From: an uncultured Methylobacillus sp.
GTDB lineage: Bacteria > Pseudomonadota > Gammaproteobacteria > Burkholderiales > Methylophilaceae
DNA length: 53,237 bases
NCBI GenBank assembly: GCA_903824575.1
Contig: CAIJXJ010000006.1
Coordinates: 1-53,237, forward strand
Direction: 5' to 3'
A program made the position numbers and the translations under genes. Below the pieces are notes generated by a model, which did no database searches, had not been told where the DNA came from, and saw nothing but the letters and a program-made list of their open reading frames with translations. Below are positions 34,091 to 43,644 of the stretch, one piece after another (positions within the stretch are counted from its first letter, which is position 1; each line of letters begins with the position of its first letter).

Positions 34091-37000
34091 CGTGATCCTC
34101 TTTTTTCTTGTCGTTGCGGGCGATCAGCTTGTAGAACAGTGGCACGAAGAAGATGGCCAGGAAGGTTGCCGCCAGCATGCCGCCCATCACACCGGTGCCG
34201 ACCGACTGGCGTGCCCCTGCCCCGGCGCCGCTGGACAGCGACAGCGGCAATACGCCGAGGATGAAGGCGAGAGAGGTCATCAGAATGGGGCGGAAGCGCA
34301 GGCGCGCCGCTTCCAGAACGGCGTCGCGCGCGCTCATGCCATCCTCATGCTGCTTCATGATGGCGAATTCGACGATCAGGATAGCGTTCTTGGCGGCGAG
34401 GCCCAGCAGCGTCACCAGGCCGATCTGGAAATAGACGTCATTGGTCAGTGGCGGGATGGGGACTCCAGGCAGCAATGTGGCGAAGGCCAGGTTGCGTACC
34501 CAGATCATACCAAGCGCGCCGAACAGGCCGAACGGCAGCGCCAGCAAGACGGCGAACGGCAAGGTCCAGCGTTCATATAGCGCCGCCAGGATGAAGAATA
34601 CCATGACTGCTGCCATGCCCAGCGCCAGGGAGGACGCACCACTGGAGCGTTTTTCCTGATAGGAGGCACCGCTCCATTCGTAGCTGAAATCTGCTGGCAG
34701 TATCTCTTTCATGATGTCATCCACGTGCGCCAGCACTTCACCTGAACTGATGCCGGGACGGCCGGAACCCAGCAATTTTACCGCCGGCAGGTTATTGAAA
34801 CGCATCAGCGTTTCCGGGCCGGTGCTGTACTTGACCGTAGCGAAGGCTGACAGCGGCACCATCTGGTTGTTGGCGCCTCGTACATGCAGCGCCGCAATGT
34901 CTTCCGGGCGGCTGCGGTATTCGGCGTCCGATGACAGCAGCACCTGCCAGGTCCGGCCGTATTTGTTGAAGTCATTGACATAGAGCGTACCTAGCATTGC
35001 CGACAAGGTATTGAAGGCTTCCGTCAGGTTCACGCCGAGCGCGGCAGCGCGGGAACGATCGACATCTACGAACAGCTGTGGCGTCTGTGCACGCCACAGC
35101 GTCTGCGCATAGGCAAAGGTTGGGTCTTTTGCGGCACGCGTGATGAAAGCTTGGGTCACTTCGTTGAGTTTTTCGGCCCCGCCTTCGCCATGATTCTGGA
35201 TATAGACCTCAAACCCGCCCGAGTTGCCCAGGCCGAAGATGGCCGGGGGGTTGAAGCCCAATACCAGTCCATCACGGATATCAGCAGTCTTGCCGAAGAA
35301 TTCGCCTACCAGGGCCTGAGAGGGCTGTTTGCGCTGGTCCCAGGGTTTCATCGAGGCGAAGATGGTGGCGGCGCTGTTCTTGAATGAGCCACCCAGAAAG
35401 TCCATGCCAGTGAACGCTACCGCGTACTGATTAGCCGAATTGGACAGGATGGCTGCCGTTACCCGGTTCACCACCTGATCGGTGCGCTGCAGGCTGGCAC
35501 CATCCGGCAGGAACACGGCGGAGATGTAGTAGCCCTGGTCTTCGTCCGGGACCAGTGAGGTCGGTGTCATGTGCCATAATTGAGCAGTGGCCGCCACCAT
35601 CAGCAGGAACAGCAGCACGCCGACCACTGTGCGCTTCAGCATCCAGGCCACGCCGCCGGTATAGCCGCGCGTCAGCCAGCCGAAGAAGCGGTTGAAAGCG
35701 CGGAAGAAGGCGTTGACCTGCTTGTGTTCGGGTTTCAATATGACCGCACACAGGGCGGGGGTCAGGGTTAGCGCCACCAGGCCGGAGATCATCACCGCGA
35801 TCGAGATAGTGACGGCGAACTGGCGATACAGTTCCCCAGCCAGCCCCCCGATGAAGGCGATTGGCACGAACACGGAAATCAGTACCAGCATGATGGCAAT
35901 GACTGGACTGGTCACTTCGCGCATGGCCTCGATGGCAGCAGCGCGGGGACTGAGGCCATGCTCGTGCATCAGGCGCTCGGCATTCTCCAGCACCACGATG
36001 GCATCGTCCACCACGATACCGATCGACAGCACCATGCCAAACAGGGTCAGGGTATTGATGGAATAGCCCAGTACATAGAGACCGGCAAAGGTGCCGATCA
36101 GAGACACCGGTACTGCCAGGGTGGGGATCAGGGTGGCGCGGAAATTCTGCAGGAACAGCAGCACCACCAGAAACACCAGTCCCATCGCCTCTGCCAATGT
36201 TTTGACCACCTCACGAATCGAGACCTTGACGAAGCGCGTGGTGTCATACACGGTGTCATGCTCCAGACCTTTTGGAAAGTGCGAGGCCAGTTCGTCTACG
36301 GTCCGGTCAACCTCCTCTGCCACCCCTAGCGCATTGGCGCCCGGTTGCAGGAATACGCCAACCAGGGTCGCCGGCTTGCCGTTGACGCGGCCGATGAAGT
36401 CGTAATCACGGGAACCCAGTTCCACCCGCGCGATATCTTTTAACCGTACCTCGGCCGTGTCCGGGCGGGCGCGCACGATGATGTCCTCGAACGCTCTCGG
36501 GTCGGACAGCCGGCCCTGCGTGGTAATGGTGTAGACCAGATCCTGCTTGCCGCCATTGGGATTCTGGCCAATCTTGCCGGGGGTGAACTGCGCGTTCTGA
36601 CTATTGATGGCGGACACGACTTCGGGGACCGAGACACCGAGCTGAGCCATGCGGTCCGGTTTGAGCCAGATGCGCATGGCATAATCCTTGGCGCCGAAAA
36701 TTTGCACGTTGGTGGTGCCGGGTATGCGCTTGATGCGGTCCAGCACGTTGAGCGTGACGTAATTGCTGGTATAGAGGTCATCGAAGGTGCCGTCCGGTGA
36801 GCGGAACGCGATTACCTGCAGGAAGGCCGATGAGCCTTTCTCTACCGTCACGCCCTGACGCCTGACCTCTTCCGGCAGGCGTACCTCCACCTGCTTGACG
36901 CGGTTATTGACGTTGAGCGCGGCCTGGTCAGCATCTGCCCCGATGTCGAAGGTGACCTGGATCTCCAGTACGCCACTCGATGCCGAGGTCGAACTCATGT

Positions 37001-37235
37001 ACATCATGTGCTCGACGCCGTTGATCTGGGACTCCAGCACCGCAGCCACGGTCTGTTCCATCACCTCTGCCGAGGCGCCGGGATAGACGGCGCGCACCGT
37101 CACCACTGGCGGCGCGATTTCCGGATATTGCGCAATCGGCAGGCTGCGCATGGCGGCGAGCCCTGCCAGCACGATGAAGATGGACAATACCGCCGCGAAA
37201 ATCGGGCGGTTGATGAAAAATTTCGAAAAATTCAT
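34083..37235 (-). CDS. RND multidrug efflux permease (HAE1/AcrB type)
   Basis: A 1050-residue AcrB/MexB/MexF-type permease, full length. The N-terminus SKFFINRPIFAAVLSIFI is typical HAE1. TM4 has GIVVDDAIVVLENAERLM with the two proton-relay Asp residues. Porter and docking domains follow, and the C-terminal half repeats the topology (FQIGLVTLLGLAAKNAILIVEFA). The pump would form a tripartite system with the adaptor upstream (13 bp gap) and the NodT-type channel. Its substrate is not readable from sequence. Its location right after heme genes allows porphyrin or heme-related export as a hypothesis. Confidence 0.95.
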   Translation of the reverse strand: MNFSKFFINRPIFAAVLSIFIVLAGLAAMRSLPIAQYPEIAPPVVTVRAVYPGASAEVMEQTVAAVLESQINGVEHMMYMSSTSASSGVLEIQVTFDIGADADQAALNVNNRVKQVEVRLPEEVRRQGVTVEKGSSAFLQVIAFRSPDGTFDDLYTSNYVTLNVLDRIKRIPGTTNVQIFGAKDYAMRIWLKPDRMAQLGVSVPEVVSAINSQNAQFTPGKIGQNPNGGKQDLVYTITTQGRLSDPRAFEDIIVRARPDTAEVRLKDIARVELGSRDYDFIGRVNGKPATLVGVFLQPGANALGVAEEVDRTVDELASHFPKGLEHDTVYDTTRFVKVSIREVVKTLAEAMGLVFLVVLLFLQNFRATLIPTLAVPVSLIGTFAGLYVLGYSINTLTLFGMVLSIGIVVDDAIVVLENAERLMHEHGLSPRAAAIEAMREVTSPVIAIMLVLISVFVPIAFIGGLAGELYRQFAVTISIAVMISGLVALTLTPALCAVILKPEHKQVNAFFRAFNRFFGWLTRGYTGGVAWMLKRTVVGVLLFLLMVAATAQLWHMTPTSLVPDEDQGYYISAVFLPDGASLQRTDQVVNRVTAAILSNSANQYAVAFTGMDFLGGSFKNSAATIFASMKPWDQRKQPSQALVGEFFGKTADIRDGLVLGFNPPAIFGLGNSGGFEVYIQNHGEGGAEKLNEVTQAFITRAAKDPTFAYAQTLWRAQTPQLFVDVDRSRAAALGVNLTEAFNTLSAMLGTLYVNDFNKYGRTWQVLLSSDAEYRSRPEDIAALHVRGANNQMVPLSAFATVKYSTGPETLMRFNNLPAVKLLGSGRPGISSGEVLAHVDDIMKEILPADFSYEWSGASYQEKRSSGASSLALGMAAVMVFFILAALYERWTLPFAVLLALPFGLFGALGMIWVRNLAFATLLPGVPIPPLTNDVYFQIGLVTLLGLAAKNAILIVEFAIMKQHEDGMSARDAVLEAARLRFRPILMTSLAFILGVLPLSLSSGAGAGARQSVGTGVMGGMLAATFLAIFFVPLFYKLIARNDKKKEDHDA

Positions 37236-37248
37236 TTGGGCTCTGTTC

Positions 37249-38496
37249 TTAGCTAGCCGATGCAGGGGCAGGTACGGCTACGGTTTCAGGCTTGGGTGTC
37301 GCAGACTTGGCAAGCGTGATGGGCACTCCCGGCCGCAGTTTCATCAAGCCATCGACGATGACCTGATCACCCGCCAGGAGACCACTTCGCACTACCCACA
37401 ACTTTTCCTCTGCTGGCCCTGTCGTCCATTCGCCCACCTCGATTGGCCGCGACTCCGCACTCAATACACCCTGACCGTTCTTCACCGCCACCATCACCAT
37501 CTTGCCGCGGGGTCCCTCCAGCACGGCGCGCTGTGGGACAGTGAGGGCATTGGCGCGTGTCGCGCCTTCCAGCAGGACGCGCACAAACATGCCACTCTTG
37601 ATGGCATTATCGGGATTAGTGAGGCTGGCTCGCATTTCCAGCGTGCCGGTCTGTCCACTAACCGTCGATGAGATGTAATTGATACGTCCGGCCTGGCCCA
37701 ACTGGCTGCCGTCCCGTTGCAGCAATCGCACCGCAAAGCCTCCTGCTGGCAGCAGCAATTCGCCGGACGCGATCTCCTTGTCCATGCGTTGGCGTTCGCT
37801 ATCGGCCACATTGAAGGCAACATAGAGTGGATCCAGTTGCACCAGGGTGGTGAGCAGGTTGTCGCCGTTGGCATTGATCAGGGATCCTTCCTGGCGCAAA
37901 GCACGCCCGACCATCCCATTGATGGGGGCAGTGATCCTGGCATATTCACGATTGAGTCTGGCCTCCTGCAATTGCGCACGCGCCTGTTCAAGGCGCGCCT
38001 TGGCGGTCCAAACTTCGGCGGTGGCAATCTGCGCGGCCGAATCGGCGTCATCTGCTTCCTTGCGGCCAATGGCGCTGGCCGTGGCCAGCTCCGTCATGCG
38101 AGTGCGTTCGCGCCGCGCTTGCGCTGCAGCAACCTCGGTGCGAACCAGATCGGCGTCCGCCGTCGCTACCGCAGCTCGGGCGGTGGCGACTGCCAGCGCC
38201 AGCGGACGCGGATCCAACTGAAACAGGGCCTGCCCGGCGGTCACCATGGCACCCTCTTCATACAGCCTGTGCTCCACATGCCCCGTCACTCTGGCCCGTA
38301 CCTCGACCTCGCGCGAACCCAGAGTCTGTCCGACATATTCGTAGTTGACTTGGACTGTGGAGGGCTGCACCTCCGACACCGTCACCTCAGGGGGTGGCAT
38401 TTGCGCCATCGCCCCAGCCGGTTGCGGCGCCTTGGCGCAGGCATTGATCAGGATCAGGGGTAGCAGGCAGATAATGAGTCGGCGATACGGGAACAT
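37249..38496 (-). CDS. RND efflux periplasmic adaptor lipoprotein (AcrA type)
   Basis: A 415-residue AcrA/MexA-type adaptor. The start is the ATG at 38494-38496, with GGAG 6 nt upstream; it gives a lipoprotein signal peptide with lipobox INAC (Cys 18). A longer in-frame start at 38580 would overlap the upstream small gene and is rejected. Alpha hairpin (about 75-150), lipoyl motifs (RVTGHVEHRLYEEGAMV and ITAPINGMVGRALRQEGSLI) and beta-barrel regions are present. The C-terminus is Ala/Pro-rich. It lies 20 bp after the small Cys-rich gene. Confidence 0.93.
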   Translation of the reverse strand: MFPYRRLIICLLPLILINACAKAPQPAGAMAQMPPPEVTVSEVQPSTVQVNYEYVGQTLGSREVEVRARVTGHVEHRLYEEGAMVTAGQALFQLDPRPLALAVATARAAVATADADLVRTEVAAAQARRERTRMTELATASAIGRKEADDADSAAQIATAEVWTAKARLEQARAQLQEARLNREYARITAPINGMVGRALRQEGSLINANGDNLLTTLVQLDPLYVAFNVADSERQRMDKEIASGELLLPAGGFAVRLLQRDGSQLGQAGRINYISSTVSGQTGTLEMRASLTNPDNAIKSGMFVRVLLEGATRANALTVPQRAVLEGPRGKMVMVAVKNGQGVLSAESRPIEVGEWTTGPAEEKLWVVRSGLLAGDQVIVDGLMKLRPGVPITLAKSATPKPETVAVPAPASAS

Positions 38497-38516
38497 TAGG
38501 TACTCCAGTGGATCAA

Positions 38517-38726
38517 TCACGATTTTACAAATTGCTTCGGCCTCAGTGCCTTTTTTTTGAAGAACTGGCATATCTGCCATGAAGCCTCGATGACATCCAG
38601 GCAGGGCAGTCGTTTACTCTTGAAATCAAGGGCACGACAGCCATATCTGAAACTGGCATCATGCGTGATGAAGTAATGACAGCAATGCTTGCAAGTCGCT
38701 GAAATTTCATCCGGGATCATCCCCAT
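38517..38726 (-). CDS. Conserved small Cys-rich protein (possible zinc-binding)
   Basis: A 69-residue protein, MGMIPDEIS to FVKS, with CKHCCHYFITH near the N-terminus followed by FRYGCRALDFKSKRLP and ICQFF. Cysteines at 12, 15, 16, 30, 42 and 53 plus His suggest a small zinc-binding or disulfide fold. I recognise the pattern (CxxC, YGCRALGF-like, terminal C) as a conserved hypothetical found in Betaproteobacteria, with no known function. The start has GAGGG 6 nt upstream and lies 8 bp after the hemY stop. It thus joins the heme operon to the efflux genes 20 bp downstream. Confidence 0.78.
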   Translation of the reverse strand: MGMIPDEISATCKHCCHYFITHDASFRYGCRALDFKSKRLPCLDVIEASWQICQFFKKKALRPKQFVKS

Positions 38727-38734
38727 TTGAACCC

Positions 38735-39919
38735 TCAGGAGGCATCCTGCAGTGCATACTCCAGACTCAACCGATAATGTTGATTGGCAACATCCTGCTG
38801 CCCTCTTTTCTCCAGCAGCATGGCCAGCGCGCGGTGCGCCGCACTGCCTGGTGCCACGCTGATGCTCGCTTCCAGATAGCTTTGTGCCTTGCCCCACAGT
38901 TCCTGACGCAGGCACAGTTTGCCCAGTGACAGCAACAGTCCGGCATCTTCAAAGTGACTCTGCAACCAGAATTCGGCTTGCTGCAGCTGCTTGAGTGTGT
39001 CGGTCGTGGCGCAATCGCCGTATAGCCCGGCCAGATCGCTATCCCAATGTTTGGTCAGACTCATCTCTATTGACTGTGCGGCACTGGCGCCATCGCCTGC
39101 CACAATAAAGTGGCGTGCTCCCAGGCGTGCCATCTGAGTTTGCAGCCTATCGGCCTCCGGGATTTTTTTCCAGTAGGCGAGCAATTCTTGTGCATTATCG
39201 GCGTGGCGTTCCAGCAATTGCTGATGCGCGTGATACTGCACCTGACGCCTGTGTACCGGCTCGATAGCGCCACGTTTTTCCAGTCGGGTGACAGTGGCCT
39301 GCACCTGATCCCAGTTTCCCAGACGTTGATGCACCTTGAGTAACAGCTTCAGTGCAGGGGCATAATTGGGCTCTATTTTTTCCAGTTGCTGCAAGGGAAG
39401 CAGTGCTTCCGCATATTGACGGCCCTCGAGCAGCAGTTCGGCACGCGTCAGCAGGCGAGCGATCGCGGCCTCTGGCGCCAGGCGTTCGGCCTCACTCAGG
39501 TAGAAATCACGCTTGGCTCTGTGCTTCATGCGGTGCGCCGCACGCGCCGCCACCAAGGCGCTCAGGCCCGCATCTTCGCCTAGTTCCAGCGCGCGTGCAG
39601 CATCTGTTTCCGCCTTTTCGTAACGACCTTCCATCAGGGCGTGCAGGCCGTCCAGCATGGATCGGTGCGCCTCCTTCTGGCGTTTTTCCCGCTTGAATTT
39701 GCGCACGCTCTCAGGCAAATGCAAGGTGTATTGGACCAGACGCAGTGTGCCGTGCAGGGACGCGAAGCCCACCGCCAGCAAGATCACCAGCAGGTTGAGG
39801 GAGAGTTCGATGCGGTAAGGGGGTTGCACCAGCAGTACATAACCGTCGTTAGAGCCGAATACCAGCGACAGGGCGACGGCGCCGCCCAGAATGAATAACA
39901 GCCAGATCAGAGGTCTCAC
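38735..39919 (-). CDS. hemY: Heme biosynthesis-associated TPR membrane protein HemY
   Basis: A 394-residue inner-membrane protein of the gammaproteobacterial/betaproteobacterial HemY family (not protoporphyrinogen oxidase). Two N-terminal membrane segments (about 3-21 and 41-60) flank GYVLLVQPPYRIELSLNL, the family signature. TPR-like helices follow (about 90-390). HemY acts with HemX in late tetrapyrrole assembly; its precise role is unsettled. It overlaps hemX by 4 bp. Confidence 0.92.
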   Translation of the reverse strand: MRPLIWLLFILGGAVALSLVFGSNDGYVLLVQPPYRIELSLNLLVILLAVGFASLHGTLRLVQYTLHLPESVRKFKREKRQKEAHRSMLDGLHALMEGRYEKAETDAARALELGEDAGLSALVAARAAHRMKHRAKRDFYLSEAERLAPEAAIARLLTRAELLLEGRQYAEALLPLQQLEKIEPNYAPALKLLLKVHQRLGNWDQVQATVTRLEKRGAIEPVHRRQVQYHAHQQLLERHADNAQELLAYWKKIPEADRLQTQMARLGARHFIVAGDGASAAQSIEMSLTKHWDSDLAGLYGDCATTDTLKQLQQAEFWLQSHFEDAGLLLSLGKLCLRQELWGKAQSYLEASISVAPGSAAHRALAMLLEKRGQQDVANQHYRLSLEYALQDAS

Positions 39920-40953
39920 TTGTTCCGCTCCAGCGCGAGCTTGTATTTGGCCACCGCGTTCAGGCTTTCACTGATGTCCGGCAGTTGAATCGTAATGCTG
40001 CTGGACGACAGCAGTTGTAAGGCGTCCAGTGAACCCTTTGTATTCGCGTCGAGCGGGTCGAAATAGCGTCTGATCCAGAGTTCTGCCGTGTGCAGATCGA
40101 CACGGTAGGTGGCCTCATCATGCTGTAGCAAGGCGATGCGTGCAGCCAAGAGGCGTAATTTAAGGTTTTCACGCAAAAAATAATTCTGTTCGGGTGCCAG
40201 CATCGGGGTTTCAGGGTGATCCATGCGTTCTATGCGCACCATGCGCCAGATGTCCTGCCAGATTTCTTGTGTCAAGCGACGCCAGGGGTTGGAATCCCAG
40301 TCTGGCCGGTTGGCGGCGGCGTCCTTGGGGTGGCGAATGCTTGCGAGTGGCAGCTTGTCAGCCGCATCAGACAGCGCTTCCAGTTTGAGACTCATGCCGA
40401 CGATATCGACATTGGGCAGTGCTTGCAGTTTCTGGATGTCGCGGTTGATGATCTTGCGAAGCTGGATGATCTGCGGCTTATCCAGTTCCTGCAATCGGTT
40501 GTCTGCAGTTTGCAGCGCCAGCAGAGCAGGCTTGAGGTTGCCGGCCAGCTGCAATTGCTGACTGGCGATGATAATCAGTTGCTCTGCTTCCGAAATGGTC
40601 CAGGCATCACGATTATTGGCGAGTTCCAGATATAGCGTCTGCAGCGACTCCTGCTGGGCACGCGATTCTTCCAGTTTTTGTTCCAGTAGCGAGATCTTGG
40701 CAGCGGCTTGCAGCGTACTGTCATCGGCTCGTTTGGCCAGCGCCAGAGCCTCGCGATTACGCGAGTCGAATTCAGACAGGCGATGGGTGAGTGTTTTTTC
40801 CAAGCGGCTGCCGTGTTGTTGCTGATCCAGCCATTGCCAGGCGGTGAATACCAAGGCGAGGATCGCCAATATCAGGGCCAAGTGCGGGAGTGCGATCCTG
40901 GGGGGAGCGGGTTCCGGCGTGGCTTGATTCTCGATTTCCGTGTCTGTGCTCAT
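39916..40953 (-). CDS. hemX: HemX membrane protein of the hemCDXY operon
   Basis: About 345 residues. A short cytoplasmic N-terminus is followed by one membrane segment (about 24-41), then a long coiled coil (50-115) and a helical periplasmic domain. This is the HemX architecture, often annotated as uroporphyrinogen-III C-methyltransferase although it lacks that fold. The ATG at 40951-40953 overlaps the hemD stop (TGATG); an upstream in-frame ATG at 40989 lies within hemD and is less likely. It probably scaffolds heme enzymes. Confidence 0.88.
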   Translation of the reverse strand: MSTDTEIENQATPEPAPPRIALPHLALILAILALVFTAWQWLDQQQHGSRLEKTLTHRLSEFDSRNREALALAKRADDSTLQAAAKISLLEQKLEESRAQQESLQTLYLELANNRDAWTISEAEQLIIIASQQLQLAGNLKPALLALQTADNRLQELDKPQIIQLRKIINRDIQKLQALPNVDIVGMSLKLEALSDAADKLPLASIRHPKDAAANRPDWDSNPWRRLTQEIWQDIWRMVRIERMDHPETPMLAPEQNYFLRENLKLRLLAARIALLQHDEATYRVDLHTAELWIRRYFDPLDANTKGSLDALQLLSSSSITIQLPDISESLNAVAKYKLALERNK

Positions 40954-41729
40954 CACGTTTGTTGCCTTGGTTGTTGTTGGATCAGGCATTGCAGCACGCC
41001 CTCATCCGTGGGTGTGGTTGCGAGTACCACTTGCAGGCCGTGTAGCCGCGCCTGTTCGGCAATGCGTGCATGGTTGACGCAGATCAGTGTGTCCCGCAGC
41101 CAATCGGCGTTCCCGGCCAGCGCCAGCAGATTGCGCAAAGCCTCGCTGCTGGTGATGACCAGTGCATGCAGTTGCTTATTCTGCCACAGACGGCGTAGTT
41201 CGTCGGCATCCTGTTGGGGATTGATCCGGCGGTAGCATTCGGCAAAGACCACTTCTGCGCCACGTGCTCTTAAAGTTTCTGCCAGCAGCTCGCGGCCGCC
41301 GACACCACGAACGATCATGATGCGTTGCCCGCTGACGGCCTGCATCTCCGGCAGGGCCAGCAACTGCTCGCTATCGTTGCGAGCTTGCGGTGTCAGCACC
41401 GAAGTGACACCGAAGCGGCCCAGCCCGGCAGCTGTGCTGGGGCCGATGGCGGCAAAGCGTAGCTGCTGCGGCAACACGGGGAATCGTTGCATCATTCGCG
41501 GCATGGCTTGTTGTACCGCATTGGTGCTGATGAAAATCGCCCAGTCGATGTCGGCCAAGCGGTTCAGGCAGGCGTCAAACCGGGAGTAATCGTTAAGCGG
41601 TTCAATGGCGAGCAAGGGGTACAACAAAGCTGTCCAGCCCTGCTGGCGAAGCATTTCGGCCAGATGATGTGCCTGGTCAAGTGGACGCGTGATGACGATG
41701 ACGCGTTCCGGCCGCGCCGTTTCAGGCAT
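40953..41729 (-). CDS. hemD: Uroporphyrinogen-III synthase
   Basis: A 258-residue HemD that cyclises hydroxymethylbilane to uroporphyrinogen III. The sequence is fast-evolving but the family layout is clear: [18 protein letters not shown] at the start, [44 protein letters not shown], and [14 protein letters not shown] near the C-terminal half. The ATG at 41727-41729 was chosen because the longer frame upstream is shadow sequence of hemC. It overlaps hemC by 8 bp. Confidence 0.92.
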   Translation of the reverse strand: MPETARPERVIVITRPLDQAHHLAEMLRQQGWTALLYPLLAIEPLNDYSRFDACLNRLADIDWAIFISTNAVQQAMPRMMQRFPVLPQQLRFAAIGPSTAAGLGRFGVTSVLTPQARNDSEQLLALPEMQAVSGQRIMIVRGVGGRELLAETLRARGAEVVFAECYRRINPQQDADELRRLWQNKQLHALVITSSEALRNLLALAGNADWLRDTLICVNHARIAEQARLHGLQVVLATTPTDEGVLQCLIQQQPRQQT

Positions 41730-42663
41730 GATTGTCCAGCGCAGCCAGGATGCGATCGGCACCCAGTGCGACCAGCTTTTCCGCCAGATCGCGACCCAAT
41801 GCATCGGCATGTTGAGGCGCGCCGGATACGTTGGCGCGCACCATCTCGCCGCCATCGATGCTGGCCACGAATCCGATCACGTGCAACTGGTTGCCGCGCA
41901 TTTGGCCAAACGCACCCAAGGGGACGGTGCAACTGCCGGCCAGGGCGCGACTCATGGCACGTTCAGCTTCCACGCAAGCAGCCGTTTCCGGGTGGTTCAG
42001 GGGTTGCAGCAGCGCATGCACGTCCGGGCGATCACTGCGAATCTCGATGCCCAGCGCCCCCTGTCCGACGGCCGGGATACTCAGTTCGATGTCGATCAAC
42101 TGGGTGATGCGGGAATCCAGTCCGAGACGTATCAGGCCGGCGGCGGCCAGGATGATGGCGGCATACTGGCCATCATCGAGTTTGCGCAAGCGGGTTTGCA
42201 GGTTGCCTCGCAAAGACTCGATCTTGAGATGTGGGAAACGTGCCTGCAACTGACTCTGGCGGCGCAGGCTGGAGGTGCCGACTACGCTACCCTCAGGCAG
42301 GTCTTCCAGCCGCTCATGCCGCACTGATACGAAAGCGTCACGCGGATCTTCACGCATCCCCGTGGCGGCCAGGGTAAAGCCTTCCGGCAGGTGCATCGGA
42401 ATGTCCTTCATGGAATGCACCGCCAGGTCGGCGTGGCCATCCATCAGTGCCTGCTCCAGCTCCTTGATGAACAGCCCCTTGCCGCCGATACGGGCCAGAG
42501 GCGTGTCTAGGATCTGGTCGCCGGTGGTGGTCATACCGAGGATCTCTACCACCAGTTCAGGATAGAGCGCCTGCAGGCGTGCCTGGATATGGCGTGCCTG
42601 CCACATGGCAAGAGCGCTTTCGCGTGAGGCGATGACCAGTTTGCGAGGTGATGTGTTGTTCAT
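41722..42663 (-). CDS. hemC: Hydroxymethylbilane synthase (porphobilinogen deaminase)
   Basis: A 313-residue enzyme joining four porphobilinogens. The dipyrromethane cofactor Cys is C245 in [12 protein letters not shown]. The catalytic Asp is D87 in [19 protein letters not shown] and [11 protein letters not shown] hold the substrate-binding arginines. It leads the hemC-hemD-hemX-hemY run. The 204-bp gap upstream, after algR, contains an AT-rich block (about 42790-42835) suited to a promoter and a fragment AACCACGGAGAACACGG resembling common intergenic repeats. Confidence 0.97.
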   Translation of the reverse strand: MNNTSPRKLVIASRESALAMWQARHIQARLQALYPELVVEILGMTTTGDQILDTPLARIGGKGLFIKELEQALMDGHADLAVHSMKDIPMHLPEGFTLAATGMREDPRDAFVSVRHERLEDLPEGSVVGTSSLRRQSQLQARFPHLKIESLRGNLQTRLRKLDDGQYAAIILAAAGLIRLGLDSRITQLIDIELSIPAVGQGALGIEIRSDRPDVHALLQPLNHPETAACVEAERAMSRALAGSCTVPLGAFGQMRGNQLHVIGFVASIDGGEMVRANVSGAPQHADALGRDLAEKLVALGADRILAALDNHA

Positions 42664-42867
42664 GGCTGAAAACTTGAATTTGGATATGCTGGCATTTTAA
42701 CCTTAAAACGGCATTTAACCACGGAGAACACGGGGCGCACGGGGTAACCCAAGCTTTACCGGGGAGGCATGCATTGACCAACAGGTTGACACTAAAATTA
42801 ATTTTAACTTATTGAATTTAAATTATTTAAACTGAACAGCAGCCCCGTTCAACGGCTTTTTGCAGGT

Positions 42868-43602
42868 TTAGCCGCCAAGCTCTCGCACGATGTGCTGCTG
42901 GCGGCGACTGACGGCCAGGGTGTCGGGAATTCCATCGAGCAATGCCACCCAGTGCATTTCGCTGTCCATGCCGTGCTGACGCTCGAAGCCGCGAATGAAG
43001 GTTCGGGCTGCCAGGCAATTGCGATGCAGGCGCACGAAGATCTCCGGAAATTCCTGTTCAATCTGGGTCAAGGACTCCTCGATCAGGTATTCGCGCTCGC
43101 CGGTGCGTAAGGTCAAATATTTAAGCTCGGCACGCAGATAAATGATCTGGTTTACCGGCACCAGCAAAATCCGGCCCCGTTCAGAGACGCTGAGATGGGT
43201 TCGTTTTGAACGCAATTGCTGCAGGTCTTCCCACTGCGAAGGCTTCAGGACGCGGGCTTTTTTCAGGGCGAGGTCCAGGCGTTCCAGACGGATTGGTTTC
43301 AGCAAGTAATCGATGGCATTCAGTTCGAAGGCCTGCACCGCATGTGCATCATAGGCGGTAGTAAAGATGATGGCTGGCGGGTGTTCCAATTTTTGCAGAT
43401 GCAAAGCAGCCTCCATGCCATCCATCTGCGGCATGCGGATATCCAGCAACAGCACGTCCGGATTGCACTGTTCCGCCAGCACTATTGCCTCCTGGCCGTT
43501 GCAGGCTTCGCCAACCAATTGGGTATCTGGAATGTCCGCCAGCAATTCCCGTAAGCGGTTTCGTGCCGGTGCTTCGTCATCAGCAATCAAAATATTCAGC
43601 AT
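42868..43602 (-). CDS. algR: LytTR-family response regulator, AlgR-like
   Basis: A 244-residue regulator. The receiver domain has acidic D8/D9, phosphoacceptor D54 (LLLDIRMPQMDG) and a Lys in YLLKPI. The LytTR DNA-binding domain spans about 140-240 (IYLRAELKYLTLRTG, FVRLHRNCLAAR). The arrangement argH / algZ / algR / hemC / hemD is the same as in Pseudomonas aeruginosa, where AlgZ(FimS)-AlgR controls twitching, alginate and virulence. The target set here is unknown. Confidence 0.9.
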   Translation of the reverse strand: MLNILIADDEAPARNRLRELLADIPDTQLVGEACNGQEAIVLAEQCNPDVLLLDIRMPQMDGMEAALHLQKLEHPPAIIFTTAYDAHAVQAFELNAIDYLLKPIRLERLDLALKKARVLKPSQWEDLQQLRSKRTHLSVSERGRILLVPVNQIIYLRAELKYLTLRTGEREYLIEESLTQIEQEFPEIFVRLHRNCLAARTFIRGFERQHGMDSEMHWVALLDGIPDTLAVSRRQQHIVRELGG

Positions 43603-43644
43603 GTTTTAACTCGTCTTGGCGGTTTGAATTGATTTTTAATGGAC

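Noticed and set aside
38727-38915. N-terminal extension of the small Cys-rich gene into hemY
   Set aside because: The extra residues are an alternate frame of hemY; the ATG at 38726 has a proper ribosome site and matches the conserved start.
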